Shown here: one piece after another, positions 1 to 11,669 of the stretch
Position numbering within the stretch: position 1 is the first letter of the stretch
Layout: each line of letters opens with the position of its first letter
Assembly: GCA_013396655.1 (NCBI GenBank)
Contig: WBMV01000267.1
Location: 1,842,333 to 1,906,332, forward strand
Length of the DNA stretch: 64,000 bases
Origin: Campylorhamphus procurvoides
Taxonomy: Eukaryota > Chordata > Aves > Passeriformes > Dendrocolaptidae
Direction of reading: 5' to 3'
Translations under genes and position numbers: made by a program
Notes under the pieces: generated by a model
Seen by the model: the letters and a program-made list of their open reading frames with translations, nothing else
What the model was told of the DNA's origin: nothing
Databases searched by the model: none

Positions 1-131
1 NNNNNNNNNNNNNNNNNNNNNNNNNNNNNNNNNNNNNNNNNNNNNNNNNNNNNNNNNNNNNNNNNNNNNNNNNNNNNNNNNNNNNNNNNNNNNNNNNNNN
101 NNNNNNNNNNNNNNNNNNNNNNNNNNNNNNN
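1..131. other. assembly gap
   Basis: Run of N. The sequence immediately right of it is C-rich and repetitive, so the gap was probably caused by a GC-rich tandem repeat. Confidence 0.99.
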
Positions 132-220
132 CCCCGACCCCACAGATTTCCACACACCCACAGATTCCCCTCGACCCCACAGATCCCCCCATCCCGCCCG
201 CAGCCCCAGGCGGGGATTTC
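132..220. repeat. C-rich short tandem repeat at gap edge
   Basis: The phrase GACCCCACAGAT recurs with C-rich spacers (near 136, with a variant near 157 and again near 172), giving a degenerate repeat that runs into the gap at 1-131. It may be the edge of a GC-rich minisatellite or CpG island belonging to a gene to the left. In other vertebrates LETM1 lies upstream of NSD2 on the opposite strand, but nothing here proves that. Confidence 0.5.
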
Positions 221-777
221 TGCAGGGATGGGCCGTCTCCAGAGATCCCTGCTAGCCCCGGCAATCCTGGGATCCCATGGTGAATGTGTGTCCTGCCCTG
301 TTCCCACAGCCTTTAGGGGTGTGCTGGGCACCGGGAGGTCCCTCTGCCCACACGTGTTTGGGTTGTGGGTCCAGGCGTGTGGCACACAAATAGCTTTCTT
401 GTGGAGCTGTGATGTTTTCCGTAGGAAATGGTACATAAATCAGGCAGATGTGCCTCACTAGGGCTGGTTAATAGTTTGGCTACAAGGCAGCGTGTTATTC
501 TTAAAATATCAGTGTACAGACCAGCATTAGGATCTCTTGTTAAATATTGCAGTAATCAGTACGGTATTATGTAGTGCCATTCATTTTGCATGTTTTCATC
601 TGTATAGACAGACACAATGAATAACCGGAACCAAACTGCAGGAATTACAATTTAACCTGAGAACACCGCAATTTTAAAAGCTGTGTACGTGGGATTTGGG
701 TGTGAAGGCCTTCCTTGTTCCAAAAAAACCCAGAAACCAAACGAAAAGGAGGGAGAGGTTGGTGGCAGTGCCTGTGG

Positions 778-813
778 ACAAGATGGCTGACAGCCCTGCC
801 AACAAGATGGCTG
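778..813 (+). promoter_or_regulatory. pair of YY1-like sites
   Basis: Two copies of ACAAGATGGCTG at 778-789 and 802-813, spaced 24 bp. Each fits the YY1 consensus AANATGGCNGC closely. The same word in reverse orientation occurs at 2,317-2,330. YY1 sites usually mark promoters or enhancers, but no promoter is otherwise evident here. Confidence 0.4.
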
Positions 814-1539
814 CCCCAAGGACAGGGCTCCAGAGGGGCTCTCCTGCATCGCCAGTTCTTCACAACACCAGCCATTAGATCACCTCCACACACACCTAAA
901 CCCCAAGGGAAAATAGGTGCTGTTTAACCTCCTGTGTCGAGAGCAGCAGGAGCTTCAGGTTGGACCCAAAATGTGACTGAAATGGTCTCACAGTAGTAAA
1001 AAGCAGACGAGTTTGCAGTTATCCTTTCATGCTTGAGACTTTGCAAATGCAGGAAATTAATTAGTAATGTTATAAAGTTATTTTGTGTATTTAAAGAAAA
1101 TCCTCGGGGGTTTCTCCTAAGTATGAAGGATTTAGATGAAAAAGATTCAGAACAATATGTGGAGATGGAATATGCAATTGACTGAATATTAAAAAAAAAT
1201 CAAGACACCCTTTTCTCACATATTTTGACTGTGTTGGCTATAGAAACACTAGTATTGTTTACATTTAGTGATACTTAATTGATATTATCATTTATGGACT
1301 TATTACTAGAGCTACTATTAAAATGTTAGGCTCCCAAATGCACTGCAAGATTTTTAGCCAGCTGTGTTTGGTTTGCAAGTATTTAAAAATGCAGTGCATT
1401 TAAATAGTTAAAATTATTTAAAATGTGCAACCTGTCAATAGTACTTTGTGTTAATATGGCAATCTTCAAACAAGCAACAACAAAAAACCTCTTCCCAATC
1501 TATACATCTCTCTCACTAGACTAGGTTTGTAGCTTTCTC

Positions 1540-1800
1540 TTGTTATTCTTTTTTCTTTCTGGTCGGCTGATAACAAAACCAAATGAAATAGGGCAACTAA
1601 TGGCAGTTCCTCTAACAAAGCTGCTTAATTATGTAGAAACATTATATGAAGCCTATACAAGAAGAATAATATGCTCTGAAGTCATTAAACTATTGACAAG
1701 AGATTTCAGACAGCAAACAGATGATTACAGAGGTCTCAATACATTTATGCAGACAAGTAACCAGTCTTTCAATAGTTTCATTAAATTCATTAGTATTCAG
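1540..1800 (+). other. unassigned protein-like open segment
   Basis: An open frame runs from 1,540 to a stop at 1,918-1,920. Its first 85 or so codons read as an amphipathic, charged protein stretch (for example KLLNYVETLYEAYTRR), unlike the hydrophobic low-complexity output of random AT-rich frames. I do not recognise the family. There is no good splice acceptor directly before the protein-like part; the nearest is TTTGTAG ending at 1,530. A CAA|GTAACC donor-like site lies near 1,757. It could be an exon, a decayed pseudogene or chance. Confidence 0.15.
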
Positions 1801-2096
1801 GGTGGCAGACAATGTAGATGCATGTGCCTTTTCAGAGCTGAATTCGTTATGTTTTTGTACAGTCTTTTGTTCCAGATTTGTTTATACCTGGAATTTACAT
1901 GGTTTTCCACTGTCTATTAAAAAGATTGATAATACGCTCTGTGAAAATTTCCTAAAAAAATACCGCTTCAAAAAACTAGTTGATTGTGTGCATTAACCAA
2001 GCATTGTAAAGTAATGTTTAAGATAAGGTGGAGTATTAATAATTTTCAAGCAGTGATACAAATTGCTCCCACAGGAAAAGGCCGAGTGACGGGCGG

Positions 2097-2106
2097 TGAC
2101 GTATCA
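2097..2106 (+). promoter_or_regulatory. CRE-like half site
   Basis: TGACGTATCA, preceded nearby by a second GTGACGG word, in a small CpG-containing patch (2,080-2,105). It resembles a CREB/ATF site. The match is short and may be chance. Confidence 0.2.
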
Positions 2107-2316
2107 GAGCTTCCATACAGGTCAGTTTTTGTTTTAAAGAAAAACATCTTTCACTCTATCCAGAGCGACGAACCATGAGTTCACAGAGAAAACACTCATC
2201 CCCAGAATAAATCATGATACACGTAGTTGTTAGTGATTTATTTTTTAAAAAACTCAACTGCTACAGCCATTTTAGACCCTGGTTCTTAAAGCAACCGTGT
2301 TGCTTGGAAAAGTTGT

Positions 2317-2330
2317 CAGCCATCTTGTTG
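2317..2330 (-). promoter_or_regulatory. YY1-like site
   Basis: CAGCCATCTTGTTG is the reverse complement of the YY1-like word seen twice at 778-813. Confidence 0.3.
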
Positions 2331-3451
2331 AAAAATGTGTATTCCAGCAGGAACAGGATGAGTGACTAAAAGGAAGCAATACAAATCCTTCTTTCTAGAT
2401 ATTCTATATGGATTTAATAAGGATTTGAGAATTATCAAAATAAATGTAATATTTGAACATTAAGATTGAAAATTTAATTTGAAAATTAGTATTGCTATTT
2501 AGTATTAAATATCAATTTTTCCCCCTTAATGTTAAATAGAAGTGAAAGCAAGGTAAGAGTTATCTAAACCAATTTAAAACAACCTCAAAATAACAGGTAA
2601 ACGTGATGTCTGTTATAGGCTGTGGGAATATTGAAATATGTATTTTACAGATATATGAGCAGAGCCCAGTGGTAGGACAAAGGTAAGACTGTTTTACTTG
2701 TCTGAAAGAGGTATGATGCATAATACCTATAAAAGCACAGAACATGCCTACAGCTGTGCATTACTTGCATAGACATGACAAAGGAGCAGATGAACCTCAA
2801 TGAGGAAGGTTAGAAACCTGCCTAAAAAGTGGGGGACAAATGTTAACATGAACAGGGAGCAAAACTAAGGGAACTACTATATATGCCATATTCTCATTCA
2901 GGAAATCTCTGCTTCGCAGCCAAAAGGCTTCCCAAAGTAACAGTGCTATGAAATCCTGCCTGCTGTTGTCCAGTGCTCCTTCCCTCACAGCACCTAATGA
3001 CCCCTCGTGGGTGGGTGGTGGGCAGGTGCATTTGGGAAGCAGGATTCCTTTGTGGCCTGCCAAAAATGCCTGCACTGTTGGAGGGGGCACCCTTCCACTG
3101 AGGACTTGTGCTAGGAAGCACTGCCTAGATCCTGTTGATGTTTTTGAGGGTGGATAAGAGGACTTCCCACTCCAAAATGCAGGTGCCCTGTAGCTTGTGA
3201 AAGTGGCTGTGTTTCATACAGTAGCAGATTTGTGACACTCCTGCCAGAGCCACCATTACACAGTCACGGCCTCAGTTCCCTGGTACACCCCGCTGAGAAG
3301 CCAAGCTGGCAGCAAAGGCAGGAAGGGACCGGGGAGGTGGGATTCAGTGAGCGCAGGGGAAGGACCTGCAGTGCTTGATGCTCTGGGCTGAAAGCAGGAG
3401 GAAGTGGGAGCGTAAGTAGCATTTGATGAGTCGGGAGACAGGCTTGCCATT

Positions 3452-3646
3452 TCACTGCTGCAGCATCATGTTTGTGTACGCAGTGCGATTCTGTAAGATG
3501 CATATCAGCATAGGTCCATAGACAGTATTTAAAAGTAGGATTATGGTTGCAGTCTGTAGAATCTGTTTCCATGGCAATCCCCAGGTTGTCTCCTTGAATA
3601 GGTTTAACAATACAGGATTAACCTCATCTTTATTCAGCATAAATCT
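3452..3646 (-). other. unassigned exon-like open segment, hydrophobic
   Basis: On the minus strand a TTTATTCCTTTCTTTAG acceptor-like sequence near 3,647-3,663 is followed by an open frame ending in a stop at 3,452-3,454. The roughly 63-codon translation has a charged start, a hydrophobic stretch (ATIILLLNTVYGPMLIC) able to span a membrane, and a polar tail. It could be the last coding exon of an unrecognised membrane protein. It could equally be chance: no matching upstream exon was found and no polyadenylation signal was confirmed. Confidence 0.13.
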
Positions 3647-4269
3647 AAAGAAAGGAATAAAAAACCCCGACATTACTGTGTAGCAAGTTGCATTAAATTT
3701 CCATTCGAGGGAGAAAACCAACAGATTATTAGTAGTTTCTTTCAAAAATGATCCCATTCATCATCAGGGATTTTTAGGAGAGGCTCGTGGGATACTGAAG
3801 CCTGTTGCTCTGTCGATATTAGAACCAAAGGTAAAAGTTCAAGTGGTGGCTGGATTACAGAGTTGCTGTATGTATGTCCAGGTCACAAGTTCACTCCTGT
3901 CTGTAAATGTGCCAAAACCAAACAGCGCTGGCTACACATTAGCACAGAAACAGACTGCCCTGGGTGCCTCTTCAAAGACGGCCCTGAAAAGCTAAGCAGG
4001 GGTTGCCTTGAGGGTAATAACGTGCTGTAAACAGTCTTTCCTGATTCAAGGATAATTACCTGCTCAAATTCTAGTCAAAAAGTGGTATTTTAAAAGATTG
4101 CGTAGGCTTGACCCAAATTAGCAACACAAAATGATAAATACAAATAATGTATTAGGTTGTCATTAGTTAGATCTGACATGCAGGCAGATAAGGGGAACAC
4201 AGCTAGGGGAGCACAAACAGGTAATTTTGAAAATCTTTCCAAGCTGAGGAAAAAGTAGCATTTGTGTTT

Positions 4270-4365
4270 CCGAGCGAAAACCACCGAGGTTCTCGCTTTA
4301 CCCACCAGATGGAGCTTATGTGAAACAAACAGGCGGAGAAGCTGCGCAATCACCGCACAAAGCGG
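4270..4365 (+). promoter_or_regulatory. CpG-retaining patch with CTCF-like core
   Basis: About eight CpGs within roughly 100 bp in an otherwise CpG-poor region. The patch holds CCACCAGATGGAGCT at 4,302-4,316, which differs from the CTCF core consensus at one strong position (A where C is usual). CTCF-bound, unmethylated sites often keep their CpGs. Confidence 0.3.
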
Positions 4366-5999
4366 GTTTTGGGGTGCTGGAGGAGCACGAGGCAGGCAGG
4401 CCAGAGGGTTCTGACCCAGGCAGGATCAAGGAGAGGGAGGGCAGGCACATATGCACAACAAAAAAGAGAAGAACACAGTTATAAAAAAACTGATTTAGGC
4501 TTTGAGAAATACGGAGGAGGAAAAAAAAGACAAAAGGAGTCTAGTGTTAAAAGTGCACCTGTTAGTTCCAGCTGATATGAGAAGGACTGAGATTCTGCTG
4601 CAAAATCACCAGTCCTGTATATAAGTAACCTATTGTGCCTCCAAATGCATCAATTTGATTTTATGAATGACAGGCTTTAAAACTATGTATTTCGAGTTAT
4701 TCTTTCCTTCCAGGATTTTTTGAGTCTGTAAGGTTTGCAAGTTCCTGTCTGCAATTAGAAACACAGAAAGCCAACAATCTTAGGTCATCATCTGCCTCTC
4801 AGAGTTAGGTCTTTTCTAAGAAAACACCAAATGTTGTGTTACTGTCAATAAAAGCCCTAAATCTGCCACCCCTGCTTTTGTGCACCCATCAAGAAGCGAG
4901 ACAAGAAGTGCATGTGACCAGGGAAGCCCTCCCCCCCACCTCCCCCACCTCCTGTATTCTGTGGGCCTGTTCCTCCACTCCTTACATATTATCAAATTCT
5001 GGGTGAGGTCAGGCAACGTTACAGGAGTGCTGAAAAAAACAGGAGTTCCCTGCAAACCGGAGATCCTTTCAGTTTGTGTCCATTAAAGAAACAACAGAAG
5101 GTCAGCATACCATTTTAGGAGAGTTTTTACCTTTGTATTCTAAAGAGGAGAAAAATGTGGTACTTCCAAGGGCCATTTTAATGGCAACAGCATCACTTAC
5201 CTTAGGCATTTGGCGAGGCAGAGGCTGCTTGTGGTAGGTGCAGGCTTGGAGCAGACTACATCCAGCATATGGCCACAGCTGTACGACTTGGTAGCAGGCA
5301 AAATGCAGTGTAGCCCCATCGTCTCCCAGGCACTTTTGGGCTTTCTGTGCCTCCAAGGAGATGAGCGGAACTAAGTGTTTCTCTTAAAAGAACAAATGAG
5401 AAAGATACTGAAAATGGAGAGGTTGATTTGCTGGAGCCTGATGTTTAAAATTCATATGCAACATTTAGCCCTCTTGGGCCTTAGCTATTGTGACCTCTTT
5501 CTTGCAGGTTTTGCTGATGATCTTATCAGTCCTTGCTCATATTTTTCCCTAACAATCAGCCTTAATAACCCTACTGGAATGTGTCTTTCCAACCTTTGAA
5601 TCACTCTCTCTTATTTACCTTTCAGCTTTAAACTTTCTACCTTACATAATCCAGACCAAGCCTGTAACACAGATCTCACACTTTTTTATCCTGTTCTCCT
5701 TGACCTGACTAACACTCCTATCTTCCACGCTGCATACAATGACCTCCCCATTCCAGCATGCAGGCCCACAGCCCCTCCTTTATTCAAGTCAAAGAGCTGC
5801 TTTTCTCAAGAGGCCTCCCCACAGAGATAATGAAAAGCAGATTAAGAGATTTAAAAAAGGAGTTGGTTCCTTTGGAATGGTCAGTGCGCTTTCGCTTTCT
5901 ACAACCATCCTCTATACTGTAAATTTTCCAAATCAGTGTTTGTCTGGATGTCTGTGCCTTGACCTCAGCAGGACCTAAGCTGTTGGGCCCCAATCCTAC

Positions 6000-6015
6000 A
6001 CATGCATATGCATGT
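6000..6015. promoter_or_regulatory. perfect MORE-type POU palindrome
   Basis: ACATGCATATGCATGT is a perfect 16-bp palindrome. Its centre (6,002-6,013) is ATGCATATGCAT, the MORE element bound by homodimers of Oct-class POU proteins. It lies just after a GGGCCCCAATCCTAC word that resembles an old reptile/bird interspersed repeat. Function is inferred from motif identity only. Confidence 0.4.
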
Positions 6016-8842
6016 CCTGTCCCTTTGCTGTCAGAGATGTTCACACAGAATGGTAAAGGAACAGTGCAGTTATTTGTAAAATCAAATCCTAGTGCTTGCC
6101 AGATAATATCATAAAAGTCTTGAAAAGGGCTAGAAATCAACATTTTAATCTTTGGGTTTTTTGTGACACAGAAATAATGACAACTTGCAAGGCAAGTGAA
6201 GTGGCAGCACTGTTGACAATACTTGGCTTGAACTGATTTGTGGTTATATGAGAATCTTGAGGGGAAATACCTGGCAAAATGTGATGTGAAGCTATAGAAA
6301 AACAACAAATAGCCATCAGCACAAGTACATTGCAGTGATGCTTTGCCAGTATCCTGCCTTTTTCTTGTGCGGCTGGATTTCAGGCATCAAAAACAGAAGA
6401 CGCTTTGTCTGGGCTTTCCCATGTAATCAGCAACCTCTCTCCTGCCTGTCTTAGGCCTCTATTCACTTTATTACTATTATAGTATCCCCTAGAGACAGAC
6501 TTGGGAGGCATTGACCCCCAAACATCCTGTTACCTTCAAGCAATTAGGTATTTTCTCAGTAACAGTACATGCTTTAATCCTGGTTACACGTATAGATAAA
6601 GTGTGGCTAGCAAGTCATAAGTGTATGTAAGAAAATACAAAGTTGACATAAAAGAGCTTTACCATTGGATTTGATCAGAATCCAGGGGAAGTAAAGTCCC
6701 CCAACAAAGCAGGCACTCTCCTCAGAAAGCAACCTCAAGAGGGAATTTTGTGTACAAACTGAAGGCTTAGCTGGGGGGTGCAAATATCTAGCAGTTCATC
6801 AGCTGGATAGAGCGAGAGGAACTCATTGGGACTAATCTGTGCAGCAGGTAAAAGTGAGCCAACCAGCCTGCTCGTCAGTCAGGGAAACAAGCCCCAGATT
6901 CATTCCAGTACAACATATATCAATAATTTCCTTTTTTAATCACTAGTCCAACAGCTGAAAGAGGAAATACGTCCAACAGATATCAACAAAAAGCCGGTTC
7001 AGCCAACAGTGCTTTCCTGTCGTGCCAAGGGAACAACCTCCTCCCCTTTCCAAGGCCTCTCCTCCCAAGGAACAGACATCTAACTCTCCCTGAGCGGGAA
7101 GCCTCTTTCAGCGTGCCAGCTGGGAATCAGGGCCCTGGGCGCAATCCCAGCACCTGTGCCTAGTTTTCTTACAGAGCACAGCCAGCTGCTCTTCTGGGTT
7201 TGTGAATGTCCTGTATACCCTATTTCTTTTCATTTCTGTGTATTGCTTTGGATAAGTAATGCAAATGTGTTGCTTATATTTGGATTTTTGCAAATACATT
7301 ATTTTATATTTACCTTAACCTGGTTTGTTTAAGGAACCTATTAGTGCACTGACAAATGGAGCCATCACATGTTTTCAGTAATCCTTAAATTGGGATTGTT
7401 GAACCAGTAGTGCCCAGAACCCCTGTACTATTTTTCAGCGAATTTGAAGGTGAGAAGGCTGTAACCACAGGCCACTTGGAAAACTAGGGACATGGAATTT
7501 GGGAGGAAGAAGTGTTTTTGATGGCTGGTGTTTGTCAGCAAACTTTTCTGGCATTGCACATGGCAGCAGAGAGTATAGTTGACCCTGAGGGTTCACAGGC
7601 ATTAGATAATTGTTTTGGCTCTGACTTAGTTCACAGCATGTTAGACAAGTCATTTCTATCTGTGACACCGAACTATCAAATGCAAACTTCCTGTGTGGAA
7701 ATAATTATGCATGTTTTCCGAGCTGGCATTATGTTCTTATGTATCCAACGGTTCTTATGCAGAGAGGCAAGGTTAGAGTTAAGAGAAGACTGTTATCACT
7801 GCTAATAGCTTGACTCTGAAAAGCCTTCATAAAATTCAAAAATCCCAGTATAAGTGGAGCCAGAGTGGAGTTAGAATTCTGTACTACAACAGGAAGGGGA
7901 AATGTAGAGGTCTGAAAAATAATGAAGGTGGGAGGAAAGTGAATAGAAAATGGTTATTATCGCTGCTTATAATACCATATTAATTCAATCAGTTTATCTG
8001 GGAGCAGAGTTTGACACAGAACAGAAGGAAATATATTTTCATGCAAACTCATTCCCACAGGATGTTCTAAAACCCCAAAATATAAATAAATAGGTTCAAC
8101 AAGAAAACAGAAAAATTCAAGGGAGCTAGGCTTAATGAATTCTCTGACACATGTTCATCTAGATGCAATGCTCTGTTTGGAAATTAGGAAATCCCTAAAC
8201 TACTGATTTTCAGAAATGACACAAGTGGGTAGGAGCTGCTTTTTCTATGCCCTGTTTCCAATGCTAAGCATCCATTACTACTTCCTTACTTGGTTTCCCT
8301 TGAGGAAAAGACATGCCTGAGCCTGCTTTGAATTTTAAAAGCCTCCTCCATTCTGCACAAAGAGAGGTGAGAATAAGAGACCATATATGATTACCTATGG
8401 GCAGCAAATAAAAGCCATAGGATGGAAGTCCTAAACCAGCACCAGGGAGGTGTTTGAGGTGGACTGAAGGGTCGCTATTGATGGGTCCCGAGGCACTTCT
8501 CCTGAGGCATGCATGGCTCACCCCATGCTGGGAGGCTGTGGCAGTTTGGTTAGACCTAGGCAAGCACTGCACTGTTTCTGCCATCCTCACAACTCCAGGT
8601 GTTGCTCTCACCAACAGAAGAACAAGAAGATGGGTTTTTTTGTGTAGAAGTGCAATGAAAGCCAGGTCAGAAAGGGAAAGGATTTCAGTCTACTTGGTAA
8701 CTTACTCAGAACTTTGCAGTACAAAACTCTGCCAAGGAAGGGAACATGCATCTTCTCTTGCTTTCTTACCAGAGTGTTTCCTCTTTGAACTTTACAAAGT
8801 CCAGCTTCTGCCATAATCCACCTGGCAACAAGTTACAGTCGA

Positions 8843-8856
8843 TCTCCCTCTAGTGG
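8843..8856 (-). promoter_or_regulatory. CTCF-like core
   Basis: The minus strand reads CCACTAGAGGGAGA, close to the CTCF core but with A instead of the usual C after the G run. It overlaps the first bases of the palindrome at 8,854-8,871. Confidence 0.22.
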
Positions 8857-8871
8857 GTAATTAATTACCCA
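8854..8871. promoter_or_regulatory. 18-bp perfect palindrome with homeodomain core
   Basis: TGGGTAATTAATTACCCA is its own reverse complement over 18 bases. The central TAATTAATTA contains two overlapping homeodomain ATTA/TAAT sites in inverted orientation, as bound by paired-class dimers. About 0.2 such palindromes are expected by chance in 64 kb. Confidence 0.35.
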
Positions 8872-9730
8872 TGAAAGCCTTGACAGTACTGAGATGTGTA
8901 TTAAAAATTTGCCTTGCACTTGGTTTATTTTATTTTCTTTCTTCAATTTGCTTTGTTCTTCTTTCATCTGTGATCTTTCTTGTGCATACATTCTGTGTTT
9001 TCTTGATACTCTCCCTAAACATCATGGCTGCTTCTTCTCCGTTCTTGTACTTCATGAGGAGTTGGGCTGTTTGAGGGTTTTCTGTTTGACTTTGATGTCT
9101 GTGGAAATGAAAGTAAAGAAGCTGCCAAAGGATGAATTTAAAATGAAATATTCTAGAGATTAGTGGTGTTTGTACAGAGGCACATGTGCAACCCCCAGTA
9201 TGCTGAAGACTCAGAAATCTGGGAAAAAGAAAACCCTAAGACCTACTTTAAATGGGTTCCTGAAGTTTGTAATTTATTTTTTCTATCTGGAGTTAGTCAA
9301 AAGAAATTTACAGTTGGGTTTTCTTATCCTTAAAGTTGATTTATTTGTGTGGAAAATCTTTGCATTCTGCTTAGTAGTTTGTTCACTTTGCATTTGTTGT
9401 TCCATTACCAAAACTATTAACAGCAAAGTACATAAGCCAGCTGTGTTCTATCTGAAGTTAGCTCTCTAACAGCAACAGTTAACTACCAAAGAGTATTCCC
9501 AGAGCAGAGCTGACGTTAATTGAGAAGGATAGTGCTCTCAAATACGTCGAGACAAGATGCTATAGAAATTGATTTAACCAGACGATGCCTTTTGTCTATG
9601 GAACTGCATTTCTCTCCTTGCAGAGCATATAGGCTGGATATTATCACTGCTACTCCATTCAGGTTAATGGAAATATATAAGGGATGAATCTCAAAGGTAT
9701 TTCCTTTCTCTGACTGCTCTGATTTTTTCT

Positions 9731-9749
9731 TTCTTTTTTTTTTTTTTTG
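9731..9749. repeat. T-rich homopolymer tract
   Basis: Nearly pure T run. It could be a simple slippage repeat; no transposon body is visible beside it. Confidence 0.7.
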
Positions 9750-10744
9750 TCTGGTTAAGCACAATTCAAACAACAAGAGGACCAAGTCAATATTGTCCAA
9801 TGAAAAATAACAGATCTGGTTCAAAGAAATTTTTAGGACAGGCTTTGATAATACATTTCTCGAGTGATAGTTGCCTTTGTATTAATCATTATGTTACCTT
9901 TCTGTTTAAAACTTTGAGTTACCTAAATAGACCAACATGAAAGACATTGTGCTCCAGTCCAAGTTTTTTCCAGGTTCCTGGAGGCACTGACCTTTTTCTC
10001 AATTCACTGTGATAATGGTATTCTTCAAAAGCCACTAATTAGAATCCCAAGAGTCCTTATTATAACAAACCCAGGTATCACAAGGAGAATGAATAAAATA
10101 AACAAACTGGAATTTAACTGGAGCAAACTAAGATCACAGATTATTTATCATGAGCAGATTCTGTTCCTACTGACACCTATGCAATCCATATATTTATATT
10201 ATTTTGAGAAAAAGCCTCATACAAAAATAATTACAGTATACAGCGTATCAGGATTATCAACAGTTATTTTACTTACATGGGTAAAAAAATACTGTAGCTT
10301 TTGCTCCCTTTATAACTGAGATGTCAATATAACTAATTTCATCTCACTGCAATAAAGATGAAATGAATTCCAATCCTGCTCCTATATCAGTTACAACATA
10401 TTTTTATTCAGCTGAGACATTTCATAAACCTGCTGAAGGTAAGAATTGCAGGTGCTGAGGCAGGATGTGGAGGCAGGGAAAAGGTACTGCAGAAGAAATT
10501 TACAGATTTTGTCTCCAGAGCTTTCCTTGCGTTGATGTACAGGACAAAAAGAATTCAGTGCCTACCAGCCTTCAAGACCAGCTTGTACAGCTGACAGTAA
10601 AAAAATGTTCTTTTGCATCCAAATTCAGTACATTTGTTCTAGAATTTATTAAGAAGCTGAAAACAAAGAAACTTACAGTGCCACATCCTATTCTTTATTT
10701 AGGTTGGATGAAGGCTTCATTTGGCATTATGGAAACTAGAAGGA

Positions 10745-10800
10745 CTGCACTGGGCTAAACCAAAGGTCTGTGAGTCCCTTTTTCCAGTCTCTGGTCACAG
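10745..10800. mobile_element. possible ancient CR1/L3-type relic
   Basis: The segment with GGGCTAAACCAAAGGTCTG and, further on, a TCTCTGGTCACAGTCAG word resembles the 'gaccaaaggtccat...cagtggcc' module found in very old CR1/L3-like amniote elements. It is short and diverged, so the assignment is tentative. Confidence 0.25.
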
Positions 10801-11585
10801 TCAGAAATGAGTGCTTAGGGGAAGGGTATGAGAAATAGGGTGAGCACAGAGCACTGCCATTTGCCTGCACTGCCTGCAGCAGCGATGCTGTATTTCATCG
10901 CTGCTGATAAACACACACAGAAGGTAGTCTAGCAGTCTGAGCACAGAGCTGAGAGCTATGAATCCGCTGTTTCAGTCCTGCCTCTGTCACCAAGGTTACT
11001 TGTACATTGCTGTGTCCCAGCCCGTGTGCGTGTGTGCTGGTGGCAAACCTGCCTTCAAACCTCCGCACTGCAGAGGCACACACAACCCACGCTCACGTAC
11101 CCACGCTTGCATTCATACTGTAGTTGGCCAGGTCTGGTATTATGGAGGGATTTGTTCCTCCCTAATGAGCTGCTTAACATCTGTGATTGTTTCCAGAAGA
11201 GCTATACAATATCCCAGTGCACTTCTTATTGTGCCCCTTTATCTCTCCCCTTTTCCTTCTGGCTCCTCTGTTTTTCACATGGTTATCATCACTGGCCTTT
11301 GTGGTCCTTGTGCCTTGTCTTAAGCTTGTCATCCCTAGGTTCTTACACTCAGAAACAGCAGGCTTGGTGTAAAAACTCTGCAAATGTTTTTCTCTGACTG
11401 CGCAGCCTGAGTCAAACTCAATCTATCAGGTAGCAACGGCTCTTTCAAATGTCCCCAGTGAAGCTGCTGATAAAAAGGTGATGCTGTTAGATTTTCAGTA
11501 AAACCAGAAAGATAATGTTGAAGTCACCTCCTTAAAAATTCCTGTTAAAATTCTTGTTTAAAAACTATGTTTCACATTGCTTCAG

Positions 11586-11669
11586 GACTACCTGCAATTC
11601 CCAGCACAATAGGATTGCTCCTGAAGGGACCCTCAGAAACTGAGTCCGTCAGCTCCAGGACCAGTTCTG
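11586..11669 (+). other. unassigned exon-like segment
   Basis: A TTGCTTCAG acceptor is followed by 84 nt and then a TCTG|GTGAGC donor. One frame is open throughout (phase 1 in, phase 1 out) and reads as a Ser/Thr-rich peptide including ETESVSSRTSS. About 20 bp downstream the frame starting at 11,674 is open to 11,838 and reads a proline-rich stretch. That stretch is encoded by a CCT repeat which would also serve as the polypyrimidine tract of an acceptor ending CTTTCAG near 11,764. Gene unknown; chance is a live alternative. Confidence 0.13.

Noticed and set aside
5784..6308. 174-codon minus-strand frame
   Set aside because: No domain or signal features, odd composition, and it overlaps a probable old repeat; consistent with chance.
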